In this document: piece after piece, positions 7,454 to 16,191 of the stretch
Numbering within the stretch: position 1 is the stretch's first letter
How the letters are laid out: the number at the start of each line of letters is the position of its first letter
From: Simplicispira sedimenti
Lineage (GTDB): Bacteria > Pseudomonadota > Gammaproteobacteria > Burkholderiales > Burkholderiaceae_C
Length of the DNA: 64,000 nucleotides
Assembly (NCBI RefSeq): GCF_022760965.1
Contig: NZ_JAKVIJ010000007.1
Coordinates: forward strand, 124,001-188,000
Reading direction: 5' to 3'
Translations under genes and position numbers: made by a program
The notes under the pieces: model-generated
The model's input: only the letters and a program-made list of their open reading frames with translations
Databases searched by the model: none
What the model was told of the DNA's origin: nothing

Positions 7454-8395
7454 ATGCACGCCCACGACGACCGCGACGAGCTGGCCCCGCCCACACCCCC
7501 TGCGCGCCTGCGTGCGATTGCGCTGGCCGTGCTGGCGCATGTGCTGCTCATCGTGGCCCTGACCTGGGGCGTGCACTGGAAGACCAGCACCGACCAGCCC
7601 GCCGTGCAGGCCGAACTGTGGGCCGCCGTGCCCCAGCAGGCAGCGCCCCGCGCCGACCCGCCACCCGAACCCACCCCTCCCCCGCCCCCGGTCGTCGCCC
7701 CGCCGCCCCCTCCGCCACCACCCCCTGTGCGGCAGGCCGAGCCCGACACGCGCGAGGCCGATCTGGCCATTGAGCGGGAAAAGAAGCGCCTGGAGAAGGA
7801 GCGCAAAGAACGCGAGCAACTGCAGGAGCGCCAACGCCTGGAAAAAGAGCGTAAGGAGCAGGAGCGCAAGGCGCAGGAACTGAAGGACAAGGAAAAGCAG
7901 CGCGAGAAGGAGCGCCTGGACAAAGAGCGCCAGGAAAAAGACAAGCGCCTGGCCGAAGAAAAGAAACAAAAGGAAGCCGAAGCCAAGCGCAAGCAGGAGG
8001 CCATCGAGAAGGCCAATGCCCAGGCGGCTGAGGCCCGGCGCTTGGAACATATGCGCCGCATGCAAGGCCTGGCGGGCGCCACAGGCGGAGAGAACGCCAC
8101 CGGCACGGCCCTGCGCGACGCCGGCCCCTCAGGCAGCTACGGCGGCCGGGTGGCCGCCAAGGTCAAGCCGCACATCGTCTATCCCGACGCCGTGGCGGGC
8201 AACCCGCGTGCCGAAGTGGAAGTGCGCGCCGCGCCCGATGGCACCATCACCAGTACCCGGCTGGTCCAGTCCAGCGGCAACAAGGCCTGGGACGACGCCG
8301 TGCTGCGCGCCCTTCAGAAGACCGAAACCCTGCCGCGCGACGTGGATGGCCGCGTGCCCTCGGCGCTGGTCATCGGCTTTCGGCCCAAAGACTGA
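7454..8395 (+). CDS. tolA: Cell envelope integrity protein TolA
   Basis: A 313-residue TolA/TonB-type energy transducer. It has one N-terminal membrane anchor (about residues 21-40) and a proline tract in the 70-96 region (runs of PPPPP). A long Lys/Glu/Arg-rich coiled coil follows (about 100-205, many EKERK and KEREQ units), and then a C-terminal TonB-like domain ending GFRPKD. It spans the periplasm and connects TolQR to Pal and colicin/phage ligands. It is the last tol gene seen here: tolB and pal do not follow, and the next gene is trhP after 87 nt. Confidence 0.93.
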   Translation: MHAHDDRDELAPPTPPARLRAIALAVLAHVLLIVALTWGVHWKTSTDQPAVQAELWAAVPQQAAPRADPPPEPTPPPPPVVAPPPPPPPPPVRQAEPDTREADLAIEREKKRLEKERKEREQLQERQRLEKERKEQERKAQELKDKEKQREKERLDKERQEKDKRLAEEKKQKEAEAKRKQEAIEKANAQAAEARRLEHMRRMQGLAGATGGENATGTALRDAGPSGSYGGRVAAKVKPHIVYPDAVAGNPRAEVEVRAAPDGTITSTRLVQSSGNKAWDDAVLRALQKTETLPRDVDGRVPSALVIGFRPKD

Positions 8396-8482
8396 CCGAC
8401 CGATCCAGCGACCCTTTCGCCGCTGGGTGCTCCCACGCAGCCGTGCACACGGCCCGGAGCACCTGACAGACAATCACGCACC

Positions 8483-9847
8483 ATGACCCTGAAAAGCCCC
8501 GAACTGCTGCTGCCCGCCGGCTCGCTCGAAAAAATGCGCGCCGCCTACGACTTCGGCGCCGACGCCGTGTATGCCGGCCAGCCGCGCTACAGCCTGCGCG
8601 CGCGCAACAACGAGTTCCGCCTGGAGCAGATCGCACAGGGCATCCAAGAGGCCCACGCGCGCGGCAAGAAGTTCTTCGTCACCAGCAACCTGATTGCGCA
8701 CAACGACAAGGTGCGCACCTACCTGCGCGACATCGAACCCGTCATCGCCTGCAAGCCCGACGCCTTCATCATGGCCGACCCCGGCCTCATCATGATGGTC
8801 AAGGAAAAATGGCCCGAGACCGAAATCCACCTCTCCGTGCAGGCCAACACCACCAACTACGCCACGGTCAAGTTCTGGCAAAAGGCGGGGGTCTCGCGCA
8901 TCATCCTCTCGCGTGAACTGAGCCTGGACGAGATCGAGAAAATCCGCCAGGAATGCCCGGACATGGAGCTGGAGGTGTTCGTGCACGGCGCGCTGTGCAT
9001 CGCCTACTCGGGCCGCTGCCTGCTCTCGGGCTACTTCAACCGGCGCGACCCCAACCAGGGCACCTGCACCAACGCCTGCCGCTGGAACTACGCCACGCAA
9101 GAAGCCGCCGTGGACCCGAACACCGGCGAGGCCATGGCCGCGCGCATGGAGGGCGACTTCAACTTCAACCAGGCGCAGGAGGAAGGCAACACCGCCTTCG
9201 CCTCGTGCGGCGGTGGCGAGCGCCACCCGCTGGCCGACAAGGTCTATCTGCTGGAAGAAAAGGAACGACCGGGCCAGCTCATGCCCATCATGGAGGACGA
9301 GCACGGCACCTACATCATGAACAGCAAGGACCTGCGCGCCGTGGAGCATGTGCAGCGCCTGGTGCAGATCGGCGTCGATTCGCTCAAGATTGAGGGCCGC
9401 ACCAAGAGCCAGTACTACGTCTCGCGCACCGCGCAAATTTACCGCCGCGCCATCGACGACGCCGTGGCCGGTCGGCCGTTCAACCCCGAGCTCATCACCG
9501 AGCTCGAAGGCCTGTCCAACCGCGGTTACACCGCCGGTTTTCTGGAACGCCGCCCCGCCAACGACTACCAGAACTACGAAACCGGCAGCTCCGAGTCCCG
9601 GCGCAGCCAGTTCGTCGGCGAGGTCAAGGCCGTGCAGGACGGCTGGGCCGAGGTGGAAACGAAAAACCGCTTCAATGTGGGCGACACGCTGGAGATCATC
9701 CACCCCCAGGGCAACCGCCTGGTGCAGCTCACGCAGATGCGCGGCCTGGAGGGCGAGGAACTGCAATTCGCCTCGGGCAGCCCGCTGCGCGTGCGCATTC
9801 CGCTGGAAGGGCCTGCCGAAGGGGCGTTGATAGCACGTTTGCTATAA
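8483..9847 (+). CDS. trhP: tRNA 5-hydroxyuridine synthesis protein TrhP (YegQ-type U32 peptidase family)
   Basis: A 454-residue member of the U32 peptidase family, very close in length to E. coli YegQ (453). It starts with the family block ELLLPAGSLEKMRAAYDFGADAVYAG and carries the cysteine-rich signature around CIAYSGRCLLSGYF and GTCTNACRW. YegQ/TrhP takes part in prephenate-dependent hydroxylation of U34 in several tRNAs. The last two sense codons and the TAA stop (9841-9847) lie inside a dispersed palindromic repeat, so the C-terminal Leu-Leu may come from that element. Confidence 0.88.
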   Translation: MTLKSPELLLPAGSLEKMRAAYDFGADAVYAGQPRYSLRARNNEFRLEQIAQGIQEAHARGKKFFVTSNLIAHNDKVRTYLRDIEPVIACKPDAFIMADPGLIMMVKEKWPETEIHLSVQANTTNYATVKFWQKAGVSRIILSRELSLDEIEKIRQECPDMELEVFVHGALCIAYSGRCLLSGYFNRRDPNQGTCTNACRWNYATQEAAVDPNTGEAMAARMEGDFNFNQAQEEGNTAFASCGGGERHPLADKVYLLEEKERPGQLMPIMEDEHGTYIMNSKDLRAVEHVQRLVQIGVDSLKIEGRTKSQYYVSRTAQIYRRAIDDAVAGRPFNPELITELEGLSNRGYTAGFLERRPANDYQNYETGSSESRRSQFVGEVKAVQDGWAEVETKNRFNVGDTLEIIHPQGNRLVQLTQMRGLEGEELQFASGSPLRVRIPLEGPAEGALIARLL

Positions 9848-9898
9848 TTTTTATAGCTATTAGCGCTTATTTTACGAGCGCTAGAGGCCAATTTGATT
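9841..9898. repeat. Dispersed palindromic repeat, copy 2
   Basis: GCTATAATTTTTATAGC (9841-9857) is a near-perfect palindrome, followed by AGCGCT (9862-9867), a 9-nt loop, AGCGCT (9877-9882) and AGAGGCCAATTTGATTC. It is the best preserved copy of the element. It overlaps the trhP stop codon and fills the gap to the convergent DUF3592 gene. It might act as a bidirectional terminator, although it lacks a classic GC stem plus U run. Confidence 0.8.
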
Positions 9899-9932
9899 CA
9901 TAGGCCACGGAATACGCGGCATCCTGAGCCCA

Positions 9933-11807
9933 TCAACCGCCGCGCACCCCCAGCACCAGGGTCGCCATCAAGGCCGCCCACAGCAGCCAGCCCCAGCGCG
10001 GACGGGAGTGTCCGGACTGAAGGCTGCGGCCTTGCCCCGGCGTGAAGCGACCGGCGCGATCGTGCCAGGCGCCTTGCAACCATTGGGCCACGGCTTGCGC
10101 CCCCTCCTCGCCCGCCACGCCGGGCGTGATGCGCCGGGCCTTGGCGCTGTCGGCTTCGCGCGCGATCACGGCGTGGTATTCCTGCATGTCGCCGCCCCGG
10201 GTGCTGGCCGAGTAGTTGAGCTGGGTGCTCAGGTGGTCCAGCGCATTGGGTGGCAAGCTGAACTGGAGCGACCACAGCCAGGACACCCGCTGAACCGCCA
10301 GCCCCTGGTCGTGCACCAGCACACGCCAGCGCCGGGTGGCGCGGTGCAGGATCAGGGCCAGCACAATGCCCAGCCCCCACAGGGGCCATGCAGTCCAGCG
10401 CTGGGGCAAGGACAGCCGGGGCGCCCATTCCTGCGCCCACAGCAGCAGCAACACGGCAAACGGCAGCAGCAGCACGGCAGCCACCCAGCGCGAGCCCGTC
10501 TGGGAAAACTCCAGCCCCTGGTAGTCGGTGGTTTCCACCGTCCCGGCCTGGGCGGGCCAGTCTGACAGCCCCGCACTGCGGCCCGTCGGGCCGACAGGCC
10601 GCTCTTGGTTCCAATCGCTGCGCTGCGCAAAGCGGTCTTGGGCGCCAGGCGTGCTGCTGCCTTGTACCGCGACGTCGTGCGACAGTTCCACCCCGCCAGC
10701 GGCCTGCATCAGCTCCAGCCGCCAATCCACGCGCTCGCCCGAACGGCGCGCGCCATGGGCTGGCGCATCGTCGGGCAGGGTAAAGCGTGCCACCAGGCGC
10801 GCACTGCCATCGGGCAAGGGCAGAGGCTGTGCCTGCTGCTCCAGGTGTTCGACCAGCCGCCGGGTTTCGCCCGAACCCGAGTCGTCCACCCGGTACTGCG
10901 CCAACCGCAGCACCAGGGGCTCCGGGGCCCTGCCGCGCAGGGCACGCTCTGGCAGGTTCAGCGTGACCTCCAGCGGCTCGCCCGCACGCGGCGTGGCGGG
11001 GCGCAAGGCAAGGGCCGTGTGCGCATGGCGCCAGGCCAGGCGCGTCTGCTGACCGGCCCAGGCGATGAGCCCGAGCCCGACCAGCACAAACTGCAACAGG
11101 AAGATCTTGACGAGCCAGGGCCCCTCCTGCATCCAGAACAAGGCTGCAATGGGAAACGACAGCCCGCACCAGAACAGCGCAAAGAACCAGAGCATGCCTG
11201 CGGATTGGCGCACCGACCGCCCCATGCGCTGAAGCCCCGCAGCGGCATCCGCCGCTGGGGTGGCCTGCCCTGACGAACCGCGCAAGGCCCTGAAGAAGAA
11301 CCATGCGGCCGCCAACCCGACTGCGGTGAAGACCAGCGCAAAGGGCAGCCGGAACAACAGCATGGGCCAGCGGATGTGCGGGTCGAGCAGCGCCTGGGCA
11401 GGCTCACGGGGGTTGACCCAGGCCGTGAGCGCCTGCCCGCTGGACTGCGCCGCCTGCAAACGGCGGTGCCACTGGGCGTGCCAGTCGCCCACGTTGTCGC
11501 TATGGCCCTGGGCATCGAGCCCCACGCGCTGCGACTCGTAGGTCTGGGCCCCCACCTGGTAGCGGTAGCGCACGCGCACCGCGTAGGTTTCGGAGCCTTC
11601 GCTGTCCCGGCGGCGGTCCAGTTGCGTTTCCAGCACCTGTGCGGGCACGCTCTGCCAGGACCGCACTTCCCAGGCCGCGCGGAGGGTCTGGTACAGCGGA
11701 AACAGGCCCACAAAAAAGCCGCCAGCGCCAAACCCTACGGCAAACACCGCGCTGAAAAGCAGGGTCCCGATACGGACAGGCCAGGACATGGGGGCAGATG
11801 TGGACAT
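9933..11807 (-). CDS. DUF3592 domain membrane protein
   Basis: A 624-residue multi-pass membrane protein. After an N-terminal membrane segment (about residues 12-35) comes a DUF3592-like extracytoplasmic region, with VPAQVLETQLDRR, YAVRVRYRYQVGAQTYESQRV and later WVNPREP. This is followed by at least two membrane segments near residues 150-175 and another pair near 205-250. A large soluble region and two more membrane segments near 440-490 come next, with a final one at the extreme C-terminus. No enzymatic motif was seen. It is convergent with trhP and appears to be a single-gene unit. The function is unknown. Confidence 0.75.
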   Translation of the reverse strand: MSTSAPMSWPVRIGTLLFSAVFAVGFGAGGFFVGLFPLYQTLRAAWEVRSWQSVPAQVLETQLDRRRDSEGSETYAVRVRYRYQVGAQTYESQRVGLDAQGHSDNVGDWHAQWHRRLQAAQSSGQALTAWVNPREPAQALLDPHIRWPMLLFRLPFALVFTAVGLAAAWFFFRALRGSSGQATPAADAAAGLQRMGRSVRQSAGMLWFFALFWCGLSFPIAALFWMQEGPWLVKIFLLQFVLVGLGLIAWAGQQTRLAWRHAHTALALRPATPRAGEPLEVTLNLPERALRGRAPEPLVLRLAQYRVDDSGSGETRRLVEHLEQQAQPLPLPDGSARLVARFTLPDDAPAHGARRSGERVDWRLELMQAAGGVELSHDVAVQGSSTPGAQDRFAQRSDWNQERPVGPTGRSAGLSDWPAQAGTVETTDYQGLEFSQTGSRWVAAVLLLPFAVLLLLWAQEWAPRLSLPQRWTAWPLWGLGIVLALILHRATRRWRVLVHDQGLAVQRVSWLWSLQFSLPPNALDHLSTQLNYSASTRGGDMQEYHAVIAREADSAKARRITPGVAGEEGAQAVAQWLQGAWHDRAGRFTPGQGRSLQSGHSRPRWGWLLWAALMATLVLGVRGG

Positions 11808-11853
11808 GCGCCCAGCTTAGCAAGCCCGTGTGTACGCTGCATCCGCCGACCGA

Positions 11854-11880
11854 TAAAAAAAGCGGCCCCGAAGGGCCGCT
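11854..11880 (-). terminator. Rho-independent terminator of acnB
   Basis: On the minus strand this reads AGCGGCCC-TTCG-GGGCCGCT followed by TTTTTTT, a strong tetraloop hairpin with a U tract. It lies 22 nt beyond the acnB stop codon. Confidence 0.9.
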
Positions 11881-11902
11881 GCAGTGGTGGCTGGGCAGAG
11901 CC

Positions 11903-14494
11903 TCAGGCCGTCACGTTCTTGGCGACTTCCGCGTACTCTTCGATCTGGTCGAAGTTCATGTACTTGTACACGCTGGCGGCATCCTTGTTGATGATGCCCA
12001 TGGCTTCCTGGTATTCGGCCACGGTGGGAATACGACCCAGCTTCGAGCACACCGCCGTCAGCTCGGCCGAGCCCAGGAACACGTTGGTGTTCTTGCCCAG
12101 ACGGTTGGGGAAGTTGCGGGTGGAGGTGGACATGACGGTGGCACCCTCACGCACCTGGGCCTGGTTGCCCATGCACAGCGAGCAGCCGGGCATTTCGGTG
12201 CGGGCACCGGCAGCGCCGAAGTTGGCGTAGTGGCCTTCCTTCATCAGCTCGGACGCGTCCATCTTGGTGGGAGGTGCCACCCACATCTTGACCGGAATGT
12301 CGCGTGCACCGCCGAGCAGCTTGGCTGCAGCACGGAAGTGGCCGATGTTGGTCATGCACGAACCGATGAAGGTCTCATCGATCTTGGTGCCCGACACTTC
12401 GGACATGAACTTGGCGTCGTCCGGATCGTTGGGGCAGCAGACGATGGGTTCCTTGATGTCGGCCAGGTCGATCTCGATCACGGCCGCGTATTCGGCGTCC
12501 TTGTCGGCTTCGAGCAGGTCGGGCTTGGCCAGCCAGGCTTCGACCTTCTCGATGCGGCGTGCCAGGGTCTTGGCGTCGGCATAACCGTCGGCGATCATGT
12601 TCTTCATGAGCACGATGTTGGAGCGCAGGTACTCCTTGACCGGTTCGGGGTTGAGCTTGATCGTGCAACCGGCGGCGGAGCGCTCGGCCGAGGCGTCGGA
12701 CAGCTCGAACGCCTGCTCCACCTTCAGGTCGGGCAGACCTTCGATTTCCAGCACGCGGCCCGAGAAGATGTTCTTCTTGCCGGCCTTGGCCACGGTCAGC
12801 AGGCCTTGCTTGATGGCGTACAGGGGGATGGCATGCACCAGGTCACGCAGGGTGACGCCGGGTTGCATCTGGCCCTTGAAGCGCACCAGCACCGACTCGG
12901 GCATGTCCAGGGGCATCACGCCGGTGGCAGCGCCGAAGGCCACCAGACCGGAGCCTGCGGGGAAGGAAATGCCGATCGGGAAGCGGGTGTGCGAGTCGCC
13001 GCCGGTGCCCACGGTGTCGGGCAGCAGCAGGCGGTTCAGCCAGGAGTGGATCACGCCGTCACCGGGGCGCAGGGCGACGCCGCCACGGTTGGAGATGAAG
13101 GCAGGCAGCTCGCGGTGCATCTTGGCATCCACGGGCTTGGGGTAGGCGGCCGTGTGGCAGAAGGACTGCATCACCAGGTCGGCGCTGAAGCCCAGGCAGG
13201 CCAGGTCCTTCAGTTCGTCACGGGTCATGGGGCCGGTGGTGTCCTGGCTGCCCACGGTGGTCATCTTGGGTTCGCAGTAGGTACCGGGGCGGATGCCCTG
13301 GCCTTCAGGCAGGCCGCAGGCACGGCCAACCATCTTCTGCGCCAGCGTGAAGCCCTTGCCGGTGTCCTTGGGGGCCACGGGCAGGCGGAACACGGTGCTC
13401 GCGGGCAAGCCCAGGAACTCACGGGCCTTGGCGGTGAGCGAGCGGCCGATGATCAGGTTGATACGGCCGCCGGCGCGCACTTCGTCCAGCAGCACCTGGC
13501 TCTTGAGCGCAAACTCGGCCACGGTTTCACCGTTCTTCAGAATCTTGCCGTCGTAGGGCAGCACGTCGATCACGTCGCCCATTTCCAGCTTGGTCACGTC
13601 CACTTCGATGGGCAGGGAGCCGGAGTCTTCCTGCGTGTTGAAGAAGATGGGAGCGATCTTGCCGCCCAGGGTCACGCCACCGAAGCGCTTGTTCGGAACA
13701 AACGGGATGTCCTGGCCGGTGGCCCAGATCACGGAGTTGGTGGCGGACTTGCGCGAAGAGCCGGTGCCGACCACGTCACCCACGTAGGCGACGAGGTTGC
13801 CCTTCTTCTTCAGGTCTTCGATGAACTGCATGGGGCCGCGCTTGCCGTCTTCCTCGGGCTTGAAGGCCGCATCGGGGCGCGTGTTCTTCAGCATGGCCAG
13901 GTAGTGCAGCGGAATGTCCGGGCGGCTCCAGGCATCGGGCGCGGGCGAGAGGTCGTCGGTGTTGGTCTCGCCCGGCACCTTGAACACGGTGACGGTGATC
14001 TTTTTCTCGACTTCGGGACGGCTGGTGAACCACTCGGCGTCGGCCCACGACTTCATCACTTCCTGGGCCTTGGCGTTGCCCGCCTTGGCCTTGGCGGCGA
14101 CGTCGTTGAAGAAGTCGAACATCAGCAGCGTCTTCTTCAGCGCATCCGCAGCCACACCGGCCACTTCGGCGTCGTCGAGCAACTCGATCAGGGGATGGAC
14201 GTTGTAGCCCCCCACCATGGTGCCCAGCAGCTCGGTGGCCTTGGCCTTGGAGATCAGGCCGACCTGGATGTCACCGTGGGCCACGGCGGCCAGGAAGCTG
14301 GCTTTGACCTTGGCGGCATCGTCCACGCCCGGAGGCACGCGGTGGGTGAGCAAGTCCATCAGGAACGCTTCTTCGCCTGCGGGCGGGTTCTTGATCAGCT
14401 CGATCAGTGCGGATACCTGCTTGGCATCCAGGGGCAGTGGCGGAATGCCAAGGGCAGCGCGCTCTGCGGCGTGTTCACGGTAGGCTTGCAACAT
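11903..14494 (-). CDS. acnB: Bifunctional aconitate hydratase B / 2-methylisocitrate dehydratase
   Basis: An 863-residue AcnB, the usual family length. It begins with the AcnB-specific HEAT-like N-terminal domain (MLQAYREHAAERAALGIPP), then the swivel domain (ETNTDDLSPAPDAWSRPDIP) and the catalytic aconitase core. The [4Fe-4S] ligands are in GSCMTNIGHF and in PGCSLCMGNQA. It interconverts citrate and isocitrate in the TCA cycle. It is the last gene of the minus-strand block mdh, CitE-like gene, secreted protein, acnB, and ends at a clear terminator. A very long open frame on the opposite strand is a codon-bias shadow. Confidence 0.97.
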   Translation of the reverse strand: MLQAYREHAAERAALGIPPLPLDAKQVSALIELIKNPPAGEEAFLMDLLTHRVPPGVDDAAKVKASFLAAVAHGDIQVGLISKAKATELLGTMVGGYNVHPLIELLDDAEVAGVAADALKKTLLMFDFFNDVAAKAKAGNAKAQEVMKSWADAEWFTSRPEVEKKITVTVFKVPGETNTDDLSPAPDAWSRPDIPLHYLAMLKNTRPDAAFKPEEDGKRGPMQFIEDLKKKGNLVAYVGDVVGTGSSRKSATNSVIWATGQDIPFVPNKRFGGVTLGGKIAPIFFNTQEDSGSLPIEVDVTKLEMGDVIDVLPYDGKILKNGETVAEFALKSQVLLDEVRAGGRINLIIGRSLTAKAREFLGLPASTVFRLPVAPKDTGKGFTLAQKMVGRACGLPEGQGIRPGTYCEPKMTTVGSQDTTGPMTRDELKDLACLGFSADLVMQSFCHTAAYPKPVDAKMHRELPAFISNRGGVALRPGDGVIHSWLNRLLLPDTVGTGGDSHTRFPIGISFPAGSGLVAFGAATGVMPLDMPESVLVRFKGQMQPGVTLRDLVHAIPLYAIKQGLLTVAKAGKKNIFSGRVLEIEGLPDLKVEQAFELSDASAERSAAGCTIKLNPEPVKEYLRSNIVLMKNMIADGYADAKTLARRIEKVEAWLAKPDLLEADKDAEYAAVIEIDLADIKEPIVCCPNDPDDAKFMSEVSGTKIDETFIGSCMTNIGHFRAAAKLLGGARDIPVKMWVAPPTKMDASELMKEGHYANFGAAGARTEMPGCSLCMGNQAQVREGATVMSTSTRNFPNRLGKNTNVFLGSAELTAVCSKLGRIPTVAEYQEAMGIINKDAASVYKYMNFDQIEEYAEVAKNVTA

Positions 14495-14560
14495 GGTGGT
14501 TTCTCCGGTTGGGTCTTTGTGGTATCGGGGGGCGTTGGGGTCCGGACCAGTAGGAAAGGC

Positions 14561-15163
14561 TTACTTGGTCGGTGACGGTTCAAGCAGGTTCGGGGCGGGC
14601 GCCTTCTTCAGCGTCTCGGCCACCGCCACCTGTTCGGGGCTCATGCAGTCATCGGCCAGTCGCTGTCCGCGTTTCTGATCCATGAGCATGGATTTGTTGG
14701 CAATCTGGAGCCAGACGGCACCAGCCTTGGGGTCTTCCAGGCGCACGGCGCCGGTGCTGGTGAGCACGGGGGCCATATGGAAGCGAAAGCCCTTGCCTTC
14801 CAGGTGGAAGTGTCCTGGGGCCTGGGGATCGCTGGTGACATTCACCGATGCCCCCAGCTCGCACGCCATCTGGCCCACATACACGCGCTCCGCCATAGCC
14901 AACTCGTCCGGGGAGAGTGCTTCTCGTGCAGCAATCAGACCCGTGGCCACCTGAACGGCCGCCGTGTGCAGTTGCTGGCGGCTGCTGGTGGGCTTGGCCT
15001 TGGCCACCACTTCCTTTTTGGCCGTCGGCTTCGCGGCGGTCTTGGCGGGGCTTGCCTTGGCGGCGGTGTTTGTCTTGGCGGTGGTCTTGGCCTGGCTGGC
15101 CTGCGCCAGGGTCAGGCCGGGCATCAGCGCCAGCAGCGCCGCAGCAAGAAGGGTTTTGGTCAT
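14561..15163 (-). CDS. Secreted hypothetical protein
   Basis: A 200-residue protein with a typical Sec signal peptide (MTKTLLAAALLALMPGLTLAQA), then a low-complexity Ala/Lys/Thr tract (about residues 23-60) and a globular part of about 140 residues. This contains MACELGASVNVTSDP, GHFHLEGKGFRFHM and SMLMDQKRGQRLADDCMSP. The family is recognisable only as a conserved hypothetical of Burkholderiales, and no function is known. The start at 15163 was preferred over 15175 because GGAG lies 7 nt upstream of it. It sits between acnB and the CitE-like gene in a TCA-cycle block and is probably periplasmic. Confidence 0.75.
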   Translation of the reverse strand: MTKTLLAAALLALMPGLTLAQASQAKTTAKTNTAAKASPAKTAAKPTAKKEVVAKAKPTSSRQQLHTAAVQVATGLIAAREALSPDELAMAERVYVGQMACELGASVNVTSDPQAPGHFHLEGKGFRFHMAPVLTSTGAVRLEDPKAGAVWLQIANKSMLMDQKRGQRLADDCMSPEQVAVAETLKKAPAPNLLEPSPTK

Positions 15164-15186
15164 TGCAGTCTCCATGTGGCAAGGTT

Positions 15187-16179
15187 TCAGCAGCGCGATG
15201 ATACAAACCAGGTCTGCACCTCGGACGGCAAAGTCCTTCCCGTGGCGTGGGCCCGCTCCAGGAACTGCCAGTAGTAGCGGTAGCTTGCGCGGTCGTGCAG
15301 CACGCCCTCGATGCTGATGGGCGCCCAGTGGGCACGGGCGGCAGCGGCAACAATGTGCGCTGCCTTGTCCACGGACATCTGCGATGGCGAAAGGGCTTCG
15401 AGGATAGGCCGAATCTGCGCCGGATGGATGCTCCACATGCGTGTGTAGCCCAGTTCGAGTGCCACACGCTGCGCTGCGGCCTGCAGAGCAGCGGCGTCAC
15501 TGAATTCGGTGACCACGCAGTGCGAGGGCACCTTGCCATGCGCATGGCAGGCAGCAGCGATTTCCAGCTTGGCACGCACCACCAGGGGATGGGTGAACTG
15601 GCCCTGCACGCCCATCGCGGAGTCAGGAATGGCGCCACCGTGGGCGGACACAAAATCCATGAGCCCGAAGCTCAGGCTTTGCACAAGCGGATGTGCTGCA
15701 ATGTCAAAGGCCCGGTGCACGGCCGCAGGCGATTCGATCAATGCGTGCAGCGCCAGATGCGGCGCACCCGCCTGGTCCAGCAGCTGTGCGGCGCGGTCGA
15801 TGTCCGCCACGGACTCTACCTTGGGCAGCATGAGGTGGCACAGGCGGTGGCCTGCCCGGCCCACAATGGTGTCCACATCCTGGGCAAAGGCCGGGTGGTC
15901 CACGGCGTGGACCCTGGCCGCCACGCGGGTGCCGGGTGCGGCCTCGTGCAGCGCCAGTTCGGCCACCAGCGCCGCATGCTCGGCCTCGGCACCCACAGGG
16001 GCGCCGTCTTCACAGTCCAGCGTCACGTCGAAGACGCAAGCGCCGAACTCCTGCATCATTTCTGCCTGCAATTGCAGGCTCTTGCGCATCCGCGCGGGCG
16101 CACCGCTGTAGTGGTCACAGACCGGCAGCAGGCCCGCCGCCGCCTGGGCACCCAGCAGGATGTCGCGCGGATGGGTCAT
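15187..16179 (-). CDS. HpcH/HpaI aldolase / citrate lyase beta-like (CitE family) protein
   Basis: A 330-residue TIM-barrel protein of the CitE/malyl-CoA lyase group. Visible signatures include VFDVTLDCEDGAP (metal/acidic site), LMLPKVESVADI, ALIESPAAV, FGLMDFVSAHGG and the late MWSIHPAQIRPI. Family members cleave or form CoA esters such as malyl-CoA or citramalyl-CoA with Mg2+. There are no CitD or CitF subunit genes nearby, so a classical citrate lyase complex is unlikely. It lies 12 nt downstream of mdh on the same strand, pointing to a role next to malate or glyoxylate metabolism. Confidence 0.85.
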   Translation of the reverse strand: MTHPRDILLGAQAAAGLLPVCDHYSGAPARMRKSLQLQAEMMQEFGACVFDVTLDCEDGAPVGAEAEHAALVAELALHEAAPGTRVAARVHAVDHPAFAQDVDTIVGRAGHRLCHLMLPKVESVADIDRAAQLLDQAGAPHLALHALIESPAAVHRAFDIAAHPLVQSLSFGLMDFVSAHGGAIPDSAMGVQGQFTHPLVVRAKLEIAAACHAHGKVPSHCVVTEFSDAAALQAAAQRVALELGYTRMWSIHPAQIRPILEALSPSQMSVDKAAHIVAAAARAHWAPISIEGVLHDRASYRYYWQFLERAHATGRTLPSEVQTWFVSSRC

Positions 16180-16191
16180 GGAAGACGCGGC

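Noticed and set aside
11798..14575. A 925-residue open frame antisense to acnB
   Set aside because: It has no family similarity and follows from the high-GC codon bias of acnB on the other strand.
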